Source: Periplaneta americana (taxonomy: Eukaryota; Arthropoda; Insecta; Blattodea; Blattidae). From it: a DNA stretch of 64,000 bases. Shown piece by piece: positions 1 to 9,900 of this stretch (positions are counted from its first letter, which is position 1; every line of letters starts with the position of its first letter). Location of the stretch: NCBI RefSeq assembly GCF_040183065.1, contig NC_091120.1, positions 78,749,208-78,813,207 of the forward strand. The letters run 5' to 3'. Under the pieces are notes generated by a model that was given only the letters and a program-made list of their open reading frames with translations, had not been told where the DNA came from and ran no database searches. The position numbers and the translations under genes are program-made.

Positions 1-389
1 GTTCCTTCGTTGGCTCGTCCGTTCGTTCCTTCGTTGGTTCGTCCATTCGTTCCTTCGTTGGCTCGTCAGTTCGTTCCTTTGTTGATCCGTCCGTTCGTTC
101 GTTCTTTCGTTGGCTCGTCCGTTCGTGCCTTCGTTGGCTCGTCCGTTCGTGCCTTCGTTGGCTCGCCCGTTCGTTCCTTTGTTGATTCGTCCGTTTGTTC
201 CTTCGTTGGTTTGTCCGTTCGTTCTTTCGTTAGATCGCTTCTCCGTTCCTTTGTTAGGTAGTTGTCCGTTCGTTCCTTCGTTAGATCGGCCGTCCGTTAT
301 TGTCTTCATTAGATTGCCCGTTCTTTCGTTCCTTCGTTAGATCTTTCGCCCCTTCGTCGTTTCGTTAAATCGTCCGTTCGTTCTTTTCT
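1..389. repeat. 24-bp minisatellite, degenerate
   Basis: About 14 tandem copies of a unit close to GTTCGTTCCTTCGTTGGCTC plus GTCC, cut off by the window start. Copies drift towards the right, where the unit core becomes TTCGTTAGATCG, and the array fades near 389. Because the unit is 24 bp (eight codons) and poor in stop codons, reading frames stay open through it. These are repeat artefacts, not genes. Confidence 0.9.
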
Positions 390-1423
390 TTGAGCATTTA
401 GGAAACAGTGCAGTTTACTATTTCTTTCTTCTTTCTCTGTGTATTCGATTCGCCTATTCATTATTGATCTCGCTCACAATTTCTTAAGGTTCATAATTTA
501 AAATCGCTTCTTAAAAAAGCAATAAATTACAGTACAGAACTTTACTGCGAATGAGTGCTAAAGTCAAATCATAATTAAATATGATATTCACAAGTGAAAT
601 GAAAATATTTCTTAATATTTTGTAAAATGTACCTTTTTAATCTTTACATTACAGAAAATTCCTTTATATGATTTCGTATTCCGAGCAGTACCGCGCACTA
701 GCTACATGACACATCTCTCTTGTAATATACCAAATCCTATTGGAATCCTGTTATCAAACGGAATCCTGAGTAAGGAAATGTATGTATTTTCTTCTTATGT
801 CTTTGAGACGATGAAGCTGATCTAGCAGCCCGCAGTCTGTGGAGACCACTATATTGAGCTGCTGATGGACTTGGTGTAATCCCTGTCCAATCCACAGACC
901 CACACACTCTGAAGCCATTCTGTTCCCTCACTCGCCTCACGTCTTTCCAGGTGATTCTGTATTCCGAGTGGAGATGATAACATTGTGTCTGACTCCAGCA
1001 GATTCTACTGGATCCACTAGATGACCGCAATGATTTGCAGCCTCTTTGATTAGATGTCCTCTGCGTTTGTGTGAGCAGAGTCACTGTTTTGTTTATGTAT
1101 GGCAGTATATTTAACGAACTTCAAGAGTGTGATTGGAATTTATTAGATTCCGAACTACAATGTTTTGAATTTTATTTACAACTTTCATGAACCCCCGTTC
1201 GATTCTTGATAAGAAAGAGACGGTTTAATTTCCTCTGATAGGGATGGGCCCGTGTTTATTGTTCTATTTAGTCTGTCGTCATACGAGTAGTACTACGCCA
1301 TGCGGAAACATAATAAAGGTGTCTTACTATTTATAAGTAGGTATACTGTATCATGTTACTTCCTAAATTCTATACCAGAAAATTGAGAAAAAAATTATTA
1401 GCCGTCGAAGATGATTTATTTTG

Positions 1424-1425
<2 letters not shown>
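390..1425. other. Unassigned sequence
   Basis: AT-rich sequence with no recognised gene. An open frame of 115 codons on the minus strand (737-1084) lies in a slightly more GC-rich stretch, but I recognise no domain in it. It may be an unidentified dispersed repeat. Confidence 0.4.

Positions 1426-1478
<53 letters not shown>
1426..1478. repeat. (ATT)n microsatellite
   Basis: Pure ATT triplets. The 300 bases to the right, up to the next (ATT)n array, end in ACATTAAATATATAAGTAAA and resemble the 3' untranslated end of a LINE. Confidence 0.95.
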
Positions 1479-1789
1479 TTTTGAGTTTTATGTCAGTTGT
1501 TATTAATTTATGCCTTTTGTTTAGATACGTATTATAATATTCTCGTCATCTTGTATATCTTTGTAATACTACTTATATAATTCCATTCTTCATTTATATG
1601 TTTCCATTCTTTCATTTGCAATAATTATCATATCATTTAACTGCCATTATTTTAATACTTATTCCATTGTACTTTTATTGTAATTTATATCACTGCTTTT
1701 GTTTTTGTTATTGTCTGTGCTGAACTGTAATTGGCCACTGGCTGTTCTACAGCACATTAAATATATAAGTAAATAAATAAAATAAACCA

Positions 1790-1830
<41 letters not shown>
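1479..1830 (+). mobile_element. LINE 3'-end-like sequence with (ATT)n tail
   Basis: AT-rich sequence ending in GGCTGTTCTACAGCACATTA, then AAATAAATAAAATAAACC and about 40 bases of ATT triplets (1789-1830). This is the same layout as the LINE tails at 36127 and 48121, where a short terminal motif is followed by AAATAAATAAA and (ATT)n. No coding sequence is visible, so assignment to a LINE family is an inference. Confidence 0.45.
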
Positions 1831-1831
<1 letters not shown>

Positions 1832-2237
1832 ACAGAATTGTACATCTGTTAGTTACATACTTTCGGTATATAATAACTATTTGAGACTAAAAGAAATTAT
1901 TCTTAGTTGCTTAGTAAAATAACTAAATATATGAATAGTCCACTGCAAGAATGATGGATGTCACTTTCTTGTCGAAAATGAACCAAGACTGTCAATGCAT
2001 AGCTTAAGACATATAGAATGTACGTACAGAGTTATTTGGCATTAACACTGATAGTCATTGTCCAGTAATGATCGGAAAATCACAGTTAAGCTTTGAGCGC
2101 TAAGCATTTCAAACTTTTAATTGCTTCTCCTGAAAAATGTATTCCAAATGACATCCATCATTCTTGCAATGGACTCTTCATATCTATTTGCTTGAAAAAT
2201 CAGATCTGTCGGGGTTCTACACAGAAAATCATTTTTA
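1831..2237 (+). repeat. Dispersed repeat R1, copy a (split by a MITE)
   Basis: Starts right after an (ATT)n array with CACAGAATTGTACATCTGTT and continues through TTGAGACTAAAAGAAATTAT to AACTAAATA. It is interrupted by a 249-bp MITE (1932-2180) and resumes with GAAAAATCAGATCTGTCGGG to TTCTACACAGAAAATCATTT. The same sequence recurs at 2556-2755 and 3979-4138. Class unknown. Confidence 0.75.
1932..2180. mobile_element. 249-bp MITE with ~33-bp terminal inverted repeats, copy 1
   Basis: Left end TGAATAGTCCACTGCAAGAA and right end pairing with TGAAGAGTCCATTGCAAGAA; the inverted repeats run for about 33 bp with two mismatches. It is flanked by TA on both sides (1930-1931 and 2181-2182), as expected for a Tc1/mariner-type target duplication. 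A second copy of exactly the same length lies at 7346-7594. No coding capacity. Confidence 0.88.

Positions 2238-2300
<63 letters not shown>
2238..2300. repeat. (ATT)n microsatellite
   Basis: Pure ATT triplets lying between the right end of repeat R1 and a LINE 3' tail on the minus strand. Leucine- or isoleucine-only reading frames here are artefacts. Confidence 0.95.
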
Positions 2301-2509
2301 GGCTTTATTTAACCTGGCACAGATAAGGCCGTAAGGCCTTCTCTTACACTCAACCAGGATTGAAACTTGCTTACACACTTGAACATAAAACAGGATCGGA
2401 ATTAAGTAGGCCTAATTACATACTGATACAATTTAGGTACATAATGAGATCAAAAGAGGTAGTTACATAAAATTTACCTCAATAAATAAAAATAAACATA
2501 GTGAAATAC

Positions 2510-2511
<2 letters not shown>
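2301..2511 (-). mobile_element. LINE 3' end, antisense
   Basis: Reads GGCTTTATTTAACCTGGCAC then AAGGCCGTAAGGCCTTCTCT, the reverse complement of the terminal hairpin motif found at 36127 and 48121. The (ATT)n array at 2238-2300 is where its 3' tail should be. The body (to about 2511) is AT-rich untranslated sequence, and the next (ATT)n array starts at 2512. Confidence 0.7.

Positions 2512-2556
<45 letters not shown>
2512..2556. repeat. (ATT)n microsatellite
   Basis: Pure ATT triplets immediately left of repeat R1 copy b. Confidence 0.95.
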
Positions 2557-2558
<2 letters not shown>

Positions 2559-2663
2559 ACAGAGTTATACATATATGTTAAATAGTTATAAACTTTCGAT
2601 ATGTACAGTATAATTAATTGAGACTAACAAAAATTAGGACTACTCTTAGTTTGTTAGTAAAAA

Positions 2664-2702
<39 letters not shown>

Positions 2703-2755
2703 GTCTGAAAGATCAGATCTGTCTGGTTCTACATAGAAAACCATTTTATCATTAT
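2557..2755 (+). repeat. Dispersed repeat R1, copy b
   Basis: Starts CACAGAGTTATACATATATG and ends TTCTACATAGAAAACCATTT, matching copies a and c. At the position where copy a carries its MITE, this copy has an expanded (AT)n run (about 2667-2701). It ends in a short ATT run. Confidence 0.8.
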
Positions 2756-2927
2756 TATTAGACTTCGTTGAATTGCCACACGCAGCATACAATCGGGTTG
2801 CGGATGTACGGTAGTATAGAGGAGGTGAGCGACCTCCCGATCTCGTAGTATAAGCAGTTCATGTTAAGAGATGTGATCGGTCCAGATAGATAGAGCAGCT
2901 ACAGCTAATGTATACCTATGTAAGCAC

Positions 2928-3660
2928 TTGTTTCTGCATTATTGTGGTTGGAATAGTCAAACCTTAACATTTGTTCAGTGCAGAAAGAATTCAATCAAAC
3001 ATACTACAATGAGTGTGTTGCTGTTGCAAATAATTGCCCCTGGAATACCCTTACCCCCGCAGCCAGGTTTGACCCGTTGGGAAACGTGGTTGGATTCTGT
3101 TAATTATTATGCAGAACATTACGGCAAAATAATGGAGGTAATTGATGCATTGGATAGCACAGACAGTTCCGCTGTTGCAGCTGTAAAATCATTGCCTTCT
3201 GAACAGCAATTGGAAGATATTCTGTTCACTGATTCTAATTTTAAAATCGTGTCCAAAAGAATCATCCTGTTAGAATCGTCTAAACTACAACTCTCAGAAG
3301 CCCTTAATATAGCGGATAAAGTATCACAACCGTTATCCAAAATAACAATTCACTAATTTCAAAAAAAGTGTGATGTAAGTTGAGAAACATTATTGCTAAA
3401 AATTCTGCCTATTCACAACTTCGTATTATAAATGATGTACTATCAGGTCACGACAAGACGTCTGAAGTTGGTGTACTAAAAGTAGTGACTTCCCGTTCTT
3501 CAAATATGCACCTATTACATCGTGTGATGTTGAACGTACATCTTCCCAAAATAAAGGTGTTTAAGTGACCATCGGAGGAGATTACTTTGCAGTCGCTCAA
3601 AATGTACGTAACTCTTCACTGCAATCAAGGATGATGTGACTATCTGACATTAAATTTTAA
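2928..3660 (+). pseudogene. hAT-type (CGGBP1-like) transposase remnant, C-terminal half
   Basis: The frame 2928-3356 contains LTRWETWLDSVNYYAEHYGK and, after a spacer, LPSEQQLEDILFTDSNFKI, which resemble the C-terminal half of hAT-derived CGGBP1-like proteins of insects. A frameshift near 3360 moves the frame. 3380-3568 gives NSAYSQLRIINDVLSGHDKT, and a further shift gives FKYAPITSCDVERTSSQ, the hAT dimerisation motif (usually CDVERxFSQ). No BED zinc finger is seen here, although one of the same type occurs at 61684-62080. Several frame breaks mean it is not functional. I name the family from recalled sequence patterns. There is no TIR pair that I can identify. Confidence 0.65.
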
Positions 3661-3895
3661 GAGTTAATATATCTCACTATAAAATAATTGTGTATTTACA
3701 TGTTTAGACATTTCCTATTTCAATGATCATTCATTATATTTCTTGAATGCAGGATACAGGTTTTATTGTAACCGCATTATACTGCTCAGTGCTTAAGTTA
3801 GAGGCATATTCCATCCTTTGCACGCCCCCTTCTCATACAGTCTATACCGCGTGCGCAGTAAACCTTGTAATTCTCGTGGCAATTCTACGAAGTCT

Positions 3896-3896
3896 A

Positions 3897-3962
<66 letters not shown>

Positions 3963-3978
3963 GTTATTGTTATTGTTA
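3896..3978. repeat. (ATT)n then (GTT ATT)n microsatellite
   Basis: About 65 bases of ATT followed by a few TTG TTA alternations, joined directly to repeat R1 copy c. Confidence 0.95.
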
Positions 3979-4138
3979 TACAGAGCTGTACATATGTTAA
4001 ATAGTTACATACTGTCGGTATATATAACTAATTGAGACTAACAAAAATAATTTTTAGTTGGTTAGTAAAATAACTAAATATAGGCCTACCTATTTCCTTG
4101 GAACATGAGCTCTGGAAGGGTTCTATACAGAAAATCAT
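3979..4138 (+). repeat. Dispersed repeat R1, copy c
   Basis: CAGAGCTGTACATATGTTAA through TTGAGACTAACAAAAATAAT to TTCTATACAGAAAATCATGA. At the MITE insertion point of copy a it reads AACTAAATATAGGCC, which fits an empty TA site. Confidence 0.8.
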
Positions 4139-4261
4139 GACATAATAAGAACTGAAATTAGAAGGTTAACGAAAGAAGAACTTTTGCGTGTAAATTCAAA
4201 TTTGAAAAGATGTCGGGAATGTCTGAATGCTAACGGACGCCACTTTCAGCAACTACTGTAA
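4131..4261 (+). pseudogene. Mariner-like (ITm) transposase C-terminus
   Basis: The frame ends with RVNSNLKRCRECLNANGRHF and QQLL before a TAA stop at 4259-4261. The ending NGxHFxxLL is shared with the remnants at 34535-34568 and 43595-43885 in this window. It is typical of one branch of Tc1/mariner-related transposases in insects (family knowledge). Only about 43 codons remain and no start is present. Confidence 0.6.
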
Positions 4262-5354
4262 CACAGGTTAGTGAAATAAAATGATGATAGTGTGCATGCC
4301 ATTAAGTAATGAAAGTTATAGGAGTGCAATACGTCGGAGATTACTGATGTATAAAATGTCGCGTTTTACCTTCCGTCTACAGGCTAGCTCCCGGTCGTTT
4401 TCCTTGAATCAAGCGTTACACGACCCCACTGTATAACTACCACTGAACCGAGCTTTCGAAATATTGTAAGGAGACAATAGAGATGTTTTCCAGGAAACAC
4501 TTGAAAAACCCATACCAGCTATTTCACCAACATTCGGGGATACACAAGGGCCAAGTGAGATCTTCAAATACCCTGTCAGAGTCATTGGGTTCGTAGTGTC
4601 GATGAATTCGAGAAGCAAAAAAGAAATGAGTGCTTCCTATTTCACCTTTACTTATTTTTTTCAAATTCAGAGAAAATATTTTCAGTGTTGCCATGTCTTC
4701 TTATAGGCTATATGTTTAAATTAATTTTTTTAACAGGATTCAGCTATCAATTTTGATATCTACTTCATTTGTTTTTTTTTTTAACTTGGTGGGTTTCTCT
4801 TGCAAAACAGTATTAACTGACAGAAGTTACAATCTTTAACCAGAAAAATAGAAAAGTCATTTATTAAAAAAACTAGATGCATAGTTCTTGCATTCAGGTA
4901 TTCATTTGATTACACTGAAAAACTTTTTAAATATGCAAATTTATTGCATTTTATTTGGTAGCATATTAAATAGCCTATATACAAAACTTTTAATCTCAAA
5001 AGTGTTATTTTGTAAATAATGATGTAAAAATACTCCAAATAGTTTAGAAACGAAGATATTTTAGGAATGAAATATTTCATATTTTCTTATTTTGCGAAAA
5101 TAAATTTCATGTTATATCGGTCTCTATTTATAACGCGTTGCATTTAAGGGGAGAGGACGGTATTTTTTGGTGAAGAATGAGTAAATTAAAAAAAAAAATT
5201 CTTTAAAATACTCTGTGATATGTGTGGAATGCATAGCATAATATTTTGTGTGTATTTGTGCCCTTATCAGATGTTGAGACGCCATTGTTAAACTTCCTGT
5301 TTTAAATCATTCGCCCCCTTTTATTGTTCTTTCCGGTAAATTGAATTAAAAGAA
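4262..5354. other. Unassigned AT-rich sequence
   Basis: No recognised gene. A 69-codon minus-strand frame (4409-4618) sits in a less AT-rich patch that may be part of a dispersed repeat, but I cannot name it. Confidence 0.4.
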
Positions 5355-5652
5355 ATCTCTTCTCTTCTCTTCTCTTCTCTTCTCTTCTCTTCTCTTCTCT
5401 TCTCTTCTCTTCTCTTCTCTTCTCTTCTCTTCTCTTCTCTTCTCTTCTCTTCTCTTCTCTTCTCTTCCCTCCTCTCCTCTCCTCTCCTCTCCTCTCCTCT
5501 CCTCTCCTCTCCTCTCCCCTAACCTTACCTCCCCTCACCTCCCCTTCCCTTCCCTTCCCTTCCCTTCCCTTCCCTTCCCTTCCCTTCCCTTCCCTTCCCT
5601 TCCCTTCCCTTCCCTTCCCTTCCCTTCCCTTTCCTTCCCTTCCCTTCCCTTC
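5355..5652. repeat. Pentanucleotide satellite in three blocks
   Basis: Block 1 is (TCTTC)n at about 5355-5467, block 2 is (CTCCT)n at about 5468-5518, and block 3 is (CCCTT)n at about 5540-5650. All are pyrimidine-only on this strand with a 5-bp period, each differing from the next by one or two C/T changes. Confidence 0.95.
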
Positions 5653-6930
5653 TCAACTAATCACAAGTTATGAAATGTTACTATTTTGTTGAGTCAGATG
5701 CACTTTGCAGGAATATGAAATGTATAATATTGTCTTATTACTTTATGAATTCTGTAACGCAATAAATCGTAAAACTGTGTTTCTTTAATCAAGAAATATC
5801 TGCCGTGTTGGACCATAAGATAAAGATTTTTTGAAGTGACTAAATAGCCAACGAACTTAGGTTTCAAACCAGTACTGCTTCATCTTAACCAGCGCAGACT
5901 GGCTTCCGTGAATGCAAGTCACTCTACCTTATAATACGAGCAAACAGGCAGGCTTTCTTGGGTCCCGCCTGGACTGAACCTATAAAACCCGGGCTCAGTG
6001 GGTTCAGGCTAAAAGTTAACTTGCTTTGTAGCGTCACCGGAACCCAAGCCTGACGGCAACCGGGTACGGGCGTGAGTCTTGTGTGATTTGTGGTCTCTAC
6101 CAACTAGGTATACAGTAGGTATAAATAGAATTGTGTGTGCTTTCGATACAGGATACAGAAGAAGTAACTTTTTCTTTTTTGATTATTGAAGCGCAGTGAT
6201 TTTAAAATGATGATAGAACTACTTCATTTTAATCTAAGCATTTCTTCAACTTCTCTTTACCGAACAGCTGTTTCTATTAATGAGGAATCAGTAGAAATAA
6301 TTCTTATTTTATGGCACAGTAATGTTTTTAATTTGCATTTATATTTGTGACATTATGCATTTACGTTTCATTGATTTGTTTAATTTATCTATAAAAGTAA
6401 ATAATTCTTGGTTTTCTGTTTAATTAATTTGTAAAGTTCAGCAGTTTTCAATTAACTGTTAGCTTATCATATAAGCACGTGTCTGGCTTGTTTGTGATGT
6501 ATCGAAAATATGGTCGCGTATAGACAATTTAAAGGTAAAAAATAAAGATTAAAATTCACAAAACGTAAACTATTATATACATTTCTCCAACTCATTTGTG
6601 AAATTTACATAGAGAAAAAATACATTTCGGGAAAGAAGAAAGATCATTGTTACGGTCATGCGGAATATATTTACTACGTATCTGTAGTTGTTTTTATTTA
6701 CATGTGTACTTTATTGGCAAATCCCTTTGTTTCATTACTTACTACAGTATTTTGTTCCCTTGTTTATTGCATTTACACACACAGGCGTCAAGGGTGTGTT
6801 ACTGAAAAAAAGTTCTGAAGCCGAATCCAGTCTATCAGGAAGTACTTCTATCGATTGATTAATATTGTGTTGATGTAGGTATTTAAGTAAATTTACACTC
6901 ATGCTGACAGTATCAAGTTCACTTATTTAC
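5653..6930. other. No gene seen
   Basis: Mostly AT-rich. A GC-richer patch (about 5930-6080) contains CAGGCTTTCTTGGGTCCCG and, inverted, CGGAACCCAAGCCTG, plus a TATAAAA. It is too short to classify. Confidence 0.4.
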
Positions 6931-7345
6931 AAATGGATTTTAAGGAACCCGGAGGTTCATTGCCGCCCTCACATAAGCCCGCCAGCGGTCCCTATTCTGA
7001 GCAAGATTAAACCAATCTCTACCATCATATCACACCTCCCTCAAATACATTTTTATTACCCTCCCATCTACGTCTCGCCCTCTTCAAAGAGGTTTTATTC
7101 CATCCGGCCTTCCAACTAACATTCTATATGAATTTTTGGATTCACCCATCTCAAACCTCTGGATTTAATGATCCTAATTATATCAGGTGAAGAATAAAAT
7201 GCATGCAGTTCTGCGTTATATAACTTTCTCCATTCTCCTGTAACTTCATTCCTCTTAGCACCAATCATTTTCCTAAGCACCTTATTCTCAAACACTCTTA
7301 ATCTCTGTTCCTCTCTCAAAGTGAGAGTCCAAGTTTCACAACATA

Positions 7346-7594
7346 TGAAGAGTCCACTGCAAGAATGATGGATGTCACTTTCTTGTCGAAAATGAACCAA
7401 GACTGTCAATGCATAGCTTAAGACATATAGAATGTACATAGAGAGTTATATGGCATTAACACTGATAGTAATAGTCCAGTAATGATCGGAAAATCACAGT
7501 TAAGCTTTGAGCGCTAAGCATTTCAAACTTTCTATTGCTTCTCCGGAAAAATGTATTCCAAATGACATCCATCATTCTTGCAGTGGACTCTTCA
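7346..7594. mobile_element. 249-bp MITE, copy 2
   Basis: Perfect terminal inverted repeats of about 33 bp (TGAAGAGTCCACTGCAAGAA onward) and TA on both flanks (7344-7345, 7595-7596). Copy Y of the host LINE reads CAGCCATACAGAACAACC at this place, giving the empty TA site. Same length as copy 1. Confidence 0.95.
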
Positions 7595-7640
7595 TATAGA
7601 ACAACCGGTAATGTAACTGAATTGTAAATTTTAACTTTAA

Positions 7641-7873
7641 CCCTTTCTTACCTATAGACACCATATGGCAATAATTAACTTTATAGCATTTATATACTTG
7701 TGTGTTACATATGAAGGTAAATTTTGCTGGATAACTTCTATTTCAATACATTTTCATCAATATAGTTTTGTTTCAAATGTTGCCACTCCCGTAACTTGGT
7801 CACTGAATTGGTCCTAATACAGCTATTTGTTTCAACATGGATTGCTTGTAAATTTAATTTGGGTTAGAAAGGG
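7641..7873. mobile_element. 233-bp MITE, TTAA target, piggyBac-like ends
   Basis: Left end CCCTTTCTTACC, right end complementary to CCCTTTCTAACC, flanked by TTAA on both sides (7637-7640 and 7874-7877). The ends and the TTAA duplication suit a piggyBac-type non-autonomous element. The matching place in the LINE copy at about 59178 reads AACTTTCAGATTTTT with no insertion. Confidence 0.8.
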
Positions 7874-7877
7874 TTAA

Positions 7878-8015
7878 GGGCGTATTCATAGACATTTTTA
7901 GCGCGGGCCTTAGCAATAGGATATGATTCGAATTCTGTACTAGTAACCAGTGGATAGCCGGGGCTAGCTTAGTACTCTCGTAGCGCGTGCTGCGAAATGT
8001 CTATGAATACGGCCC
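7878..8015. mobile_element. 138-bp MITE, TAA target, PIF/Harbinger-like
   Basis: Ends GGGCGTATTCATAGACATTT and the complement of GGGCCGTATTCATAGACATT, flanked by TAA (7875-7877 and 8016-8018). A 3-bp TAA duplication and GGGC ends suit PIF/Harbinger. Its left target is the right TTAA copy of the neighbouring piggyBac-like MITE, so it arrived later. Confidence 0.8.
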
Positions 8016-8281
8016 TAAGATTTTTTGACAGAAGACTAGATGACAAAAGCTTCCCAACCGAATAATAACTGACATTTTACATTGGATCACTGAAGAGAGT
8101 AACATTCATTATATTCATTTTCAAAGAAATATTGATTTTGTGGTATTGAAAAAATTGAAAGTAGGGAAATATTTCAAGAAATAATTTTGTATAAATATAT
8201 ACAAATTCGGCAAATTAACAAAATTACAAATATTTCCTACCAAGTTTTATTTTTAACGCTGAAGTGTTAAATCATATTATA

Positions 8282-8865
8282 GAATGTCCCTAAAGTCTCC
8301 ATACATAGGAAATGTAAGTTCAAAATAAAAATGTCTCATAGTGTGCTCAATGTGGCCAATCCGATCTCCAGATCTCACACACCGTGATTTTTACCTCTAG
8401 GGTTACTTTAAATTGCAGGCCTACCAGGAGGAAATACGGGGCTCGCCACATCTCAAAGGTGTCGGGAGAAATCAAGGAATGTCACGAAACATCATTATCG
8501 AGAAAAACAAGTTTTAATATCTGAACGTTCTTGGTTTTTAATCAATCTACCAAATTTCAAACGTTATCTTACACGAAGATTTCCACTTTTAAATTTTTTT
8601 TATCTGATTCGACAGTTTTGTAGTCCCATTTGCCATCTATAGAGTGCGCTGTATACCATAAAATCGTTAAAAATGGTCATTTCTTGATTTTTTTCCAACA
8701 CCCTTCATCTGCATGCCTTTATCGACGGACATGTTTCAGCTTTTGCATCGGAATAGGTTGGCACACGTTCACTGATCTGTGCCTGACTCTCGAAAGCAGT
8801 TATATTCAGCACATTATGTAAAATTTCTATTTTCCTCTATGTGTGGAGACATTTGGGACACCCTG
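8282..8865 (+). mobile_element. TA-flanked transposon with transposase remnant
   Basis: Ends GAATGTCCCTAAAGTCTCCA and the complement of CAGGGTGTCCCAAATGTCTC, TA on both sides. From 8350 a + frame reads MWPIRSPDLTHRDFYL, stop, GYFKLQAYQEEI, which is the third catalytic-acid region (W-P-x-R-S-P-D-L-T-P-x-D-F) of an ITm transposase. A stop replaces the W expected after FYL. The element is internally deleted and dead. Confidence 0.8.
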
Positions 8866-8867
8866 TA

Positions 8868-9327
8868 GACAGTTGCGCTTGAGGACATGTATAACAGCTT
8901 CTGTATTCGTAATTATGAGTTATGCCTAAAAGTGAATGCGCAGATAAGGAGGGCTATGCTATGAACAAGGCCTCTCGCATGACTATGTACTAAGATGGCA
9001 CCTGAATGAATTCTGCTCCCATATTGTTATTGAGTGCTGATAGTGAGGATGGTGTTACGTTCAAGCAGAAGCCGTATGTGCTAGAAAGGCTTCCTTTCGA
9101 TTTGTACGCAAGTTTGGAAACTCGTCGGATTTCCATTAAATTACTCGAATTTCTCGAGGAAACATGTGTGGCTTTGTCCTAGATGCCGTTAAAGCATTTC
9201 AACGGTTAAAGTAGAAGGGATTAGAGTCTGATGCGTTCGCGAAACAGCTGACACAAGGAACTGGAGGAAGCTGAGCCCTTCGTCATACTGAGGGGAACTT
9301 GATTGAAATTCTGTTCTTTATATACAG
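8868..9327. other. Unassigned
   Basis: No gene or repeat recognised. Short open frames only. Confidence 0.4.
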
Positions 9328-9492
9328 AGTACACCGTAAGTAATGTAATTAATTTTGAGATATTTTAAACAAAAGAGTTAGAATTTTACTCGTTTTTGCT
9401 TCCTTTTGGAGATAAAAATTATTTTGCAAATCTAGTCTTTCAGGTAAAGCTCCCTGTAAAGCAGATTTTGAATAATTTCAAGGGAAAAATTG

Positions 9493-9564
9493 TTCCGGGG
9501 CCGGGTATCGATCCCGGGACCTCTGGTTGAACGTACCAGCGCTCCACCACTGAGCTACCCGGGA
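9493..9564 (-). tRNA. tRNA-like sequence (left arm), probably not a functional tRNA
   Basis: Mirror of the unit at 9829-9900 with one base change in the D-loop (TGGTGGAGCGC instead of TGGTAGAGCGC). See that entry for the cloverleaf. Confidence 0.4.
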
Positions 9565-9828
9565 ACTCCACCCGACACCGTCTCAACTTTTCCCTTTATA
9601 TCCACACAACTCGCGTGGGCTGACGAAACGCCAGAGACCCACAACGAGTGCACACAATCTCTGTGTGACTTGGAATTGTGGTTTTACGTCACTGTGTACG
9701 TTAACAGAAAACCACAATTCCAAGTCACACAGAGATTGTGTGCACTCGTTGTGGGTCTCTGGCGTTTCGTCAGCCCACGCGAGTTGTGTGGATATAAAGG
9801 GAAAAGTTGAGACGGTGTCGGGTGGAGT

Positions 9829-9900
9829 TCCCGGGTAGCTCAGTGGTAGAGCGCTGGTACGTTCAACCAGAGGTCCCGGGATCGATACCCGGCCCCGGAA
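9829..9900 (+). tRNA. tRNA-like sequence (right arm), Asn-type anticodon, SINE-head-like
   Basis: Folds as acceptor TCCCGGG/CCCCGGA (6 of 7 pairs), D-arm GCTC/GAGC, anticodon arm CTGGT/ACCAG with loop ACGTTCA (anticodon GTT), variable AGGTC, and T-arm CCGGG/CCCGG with loop ATCGATA. Against a working tRNA: position 33 is C instead of U, position 54 is A instead of U, and one acceptor pair is missing. The A and B boxes are recognisable. It behaves as a repeated tRNA-derived module; a degraded pair lies at 15188-15512. Confidence 0.45.

Larger units (their letters stand above)
6935..8078 (-). mobile_element. LINE 3' end (copy X), interrupted by three MITEs
   Basis: Antisense copy of the same LINE end as at 58706-59285. 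Shared landmarks are TTTTAAGGAACCCGGAGGTT at the 3' end, the coding part for VFENKVLRKM and GEWRKLYNAELHAFYSSPDI, and CAAAAGCTTCCCAACCGAAT at the far side (8044-8063). Relative to copy Y it carries extra DNA at 7346-7594, 7641-7873 and 7878-8015, each an independent small transposon. The tetranucleotide tail seen in copy Y is reduced to ACTTATTTAC. RTE/L1-like in style, but the clade is not assigned. Confidence 0.85.

Noticed and set aside
10-340. Open frames of 76-83 codons at the window start
   Set aside because: They translate the 24-bp minisatellite; the repeating R-P-F-V-P-S pattern is a by-product.
9829-9900. Functional tRNA-Asn gene
   Set aside because: C at position 33, A at position 54 and an acceptor mismatch make a working tRNA unlikely; better seen as a SINE-like module.
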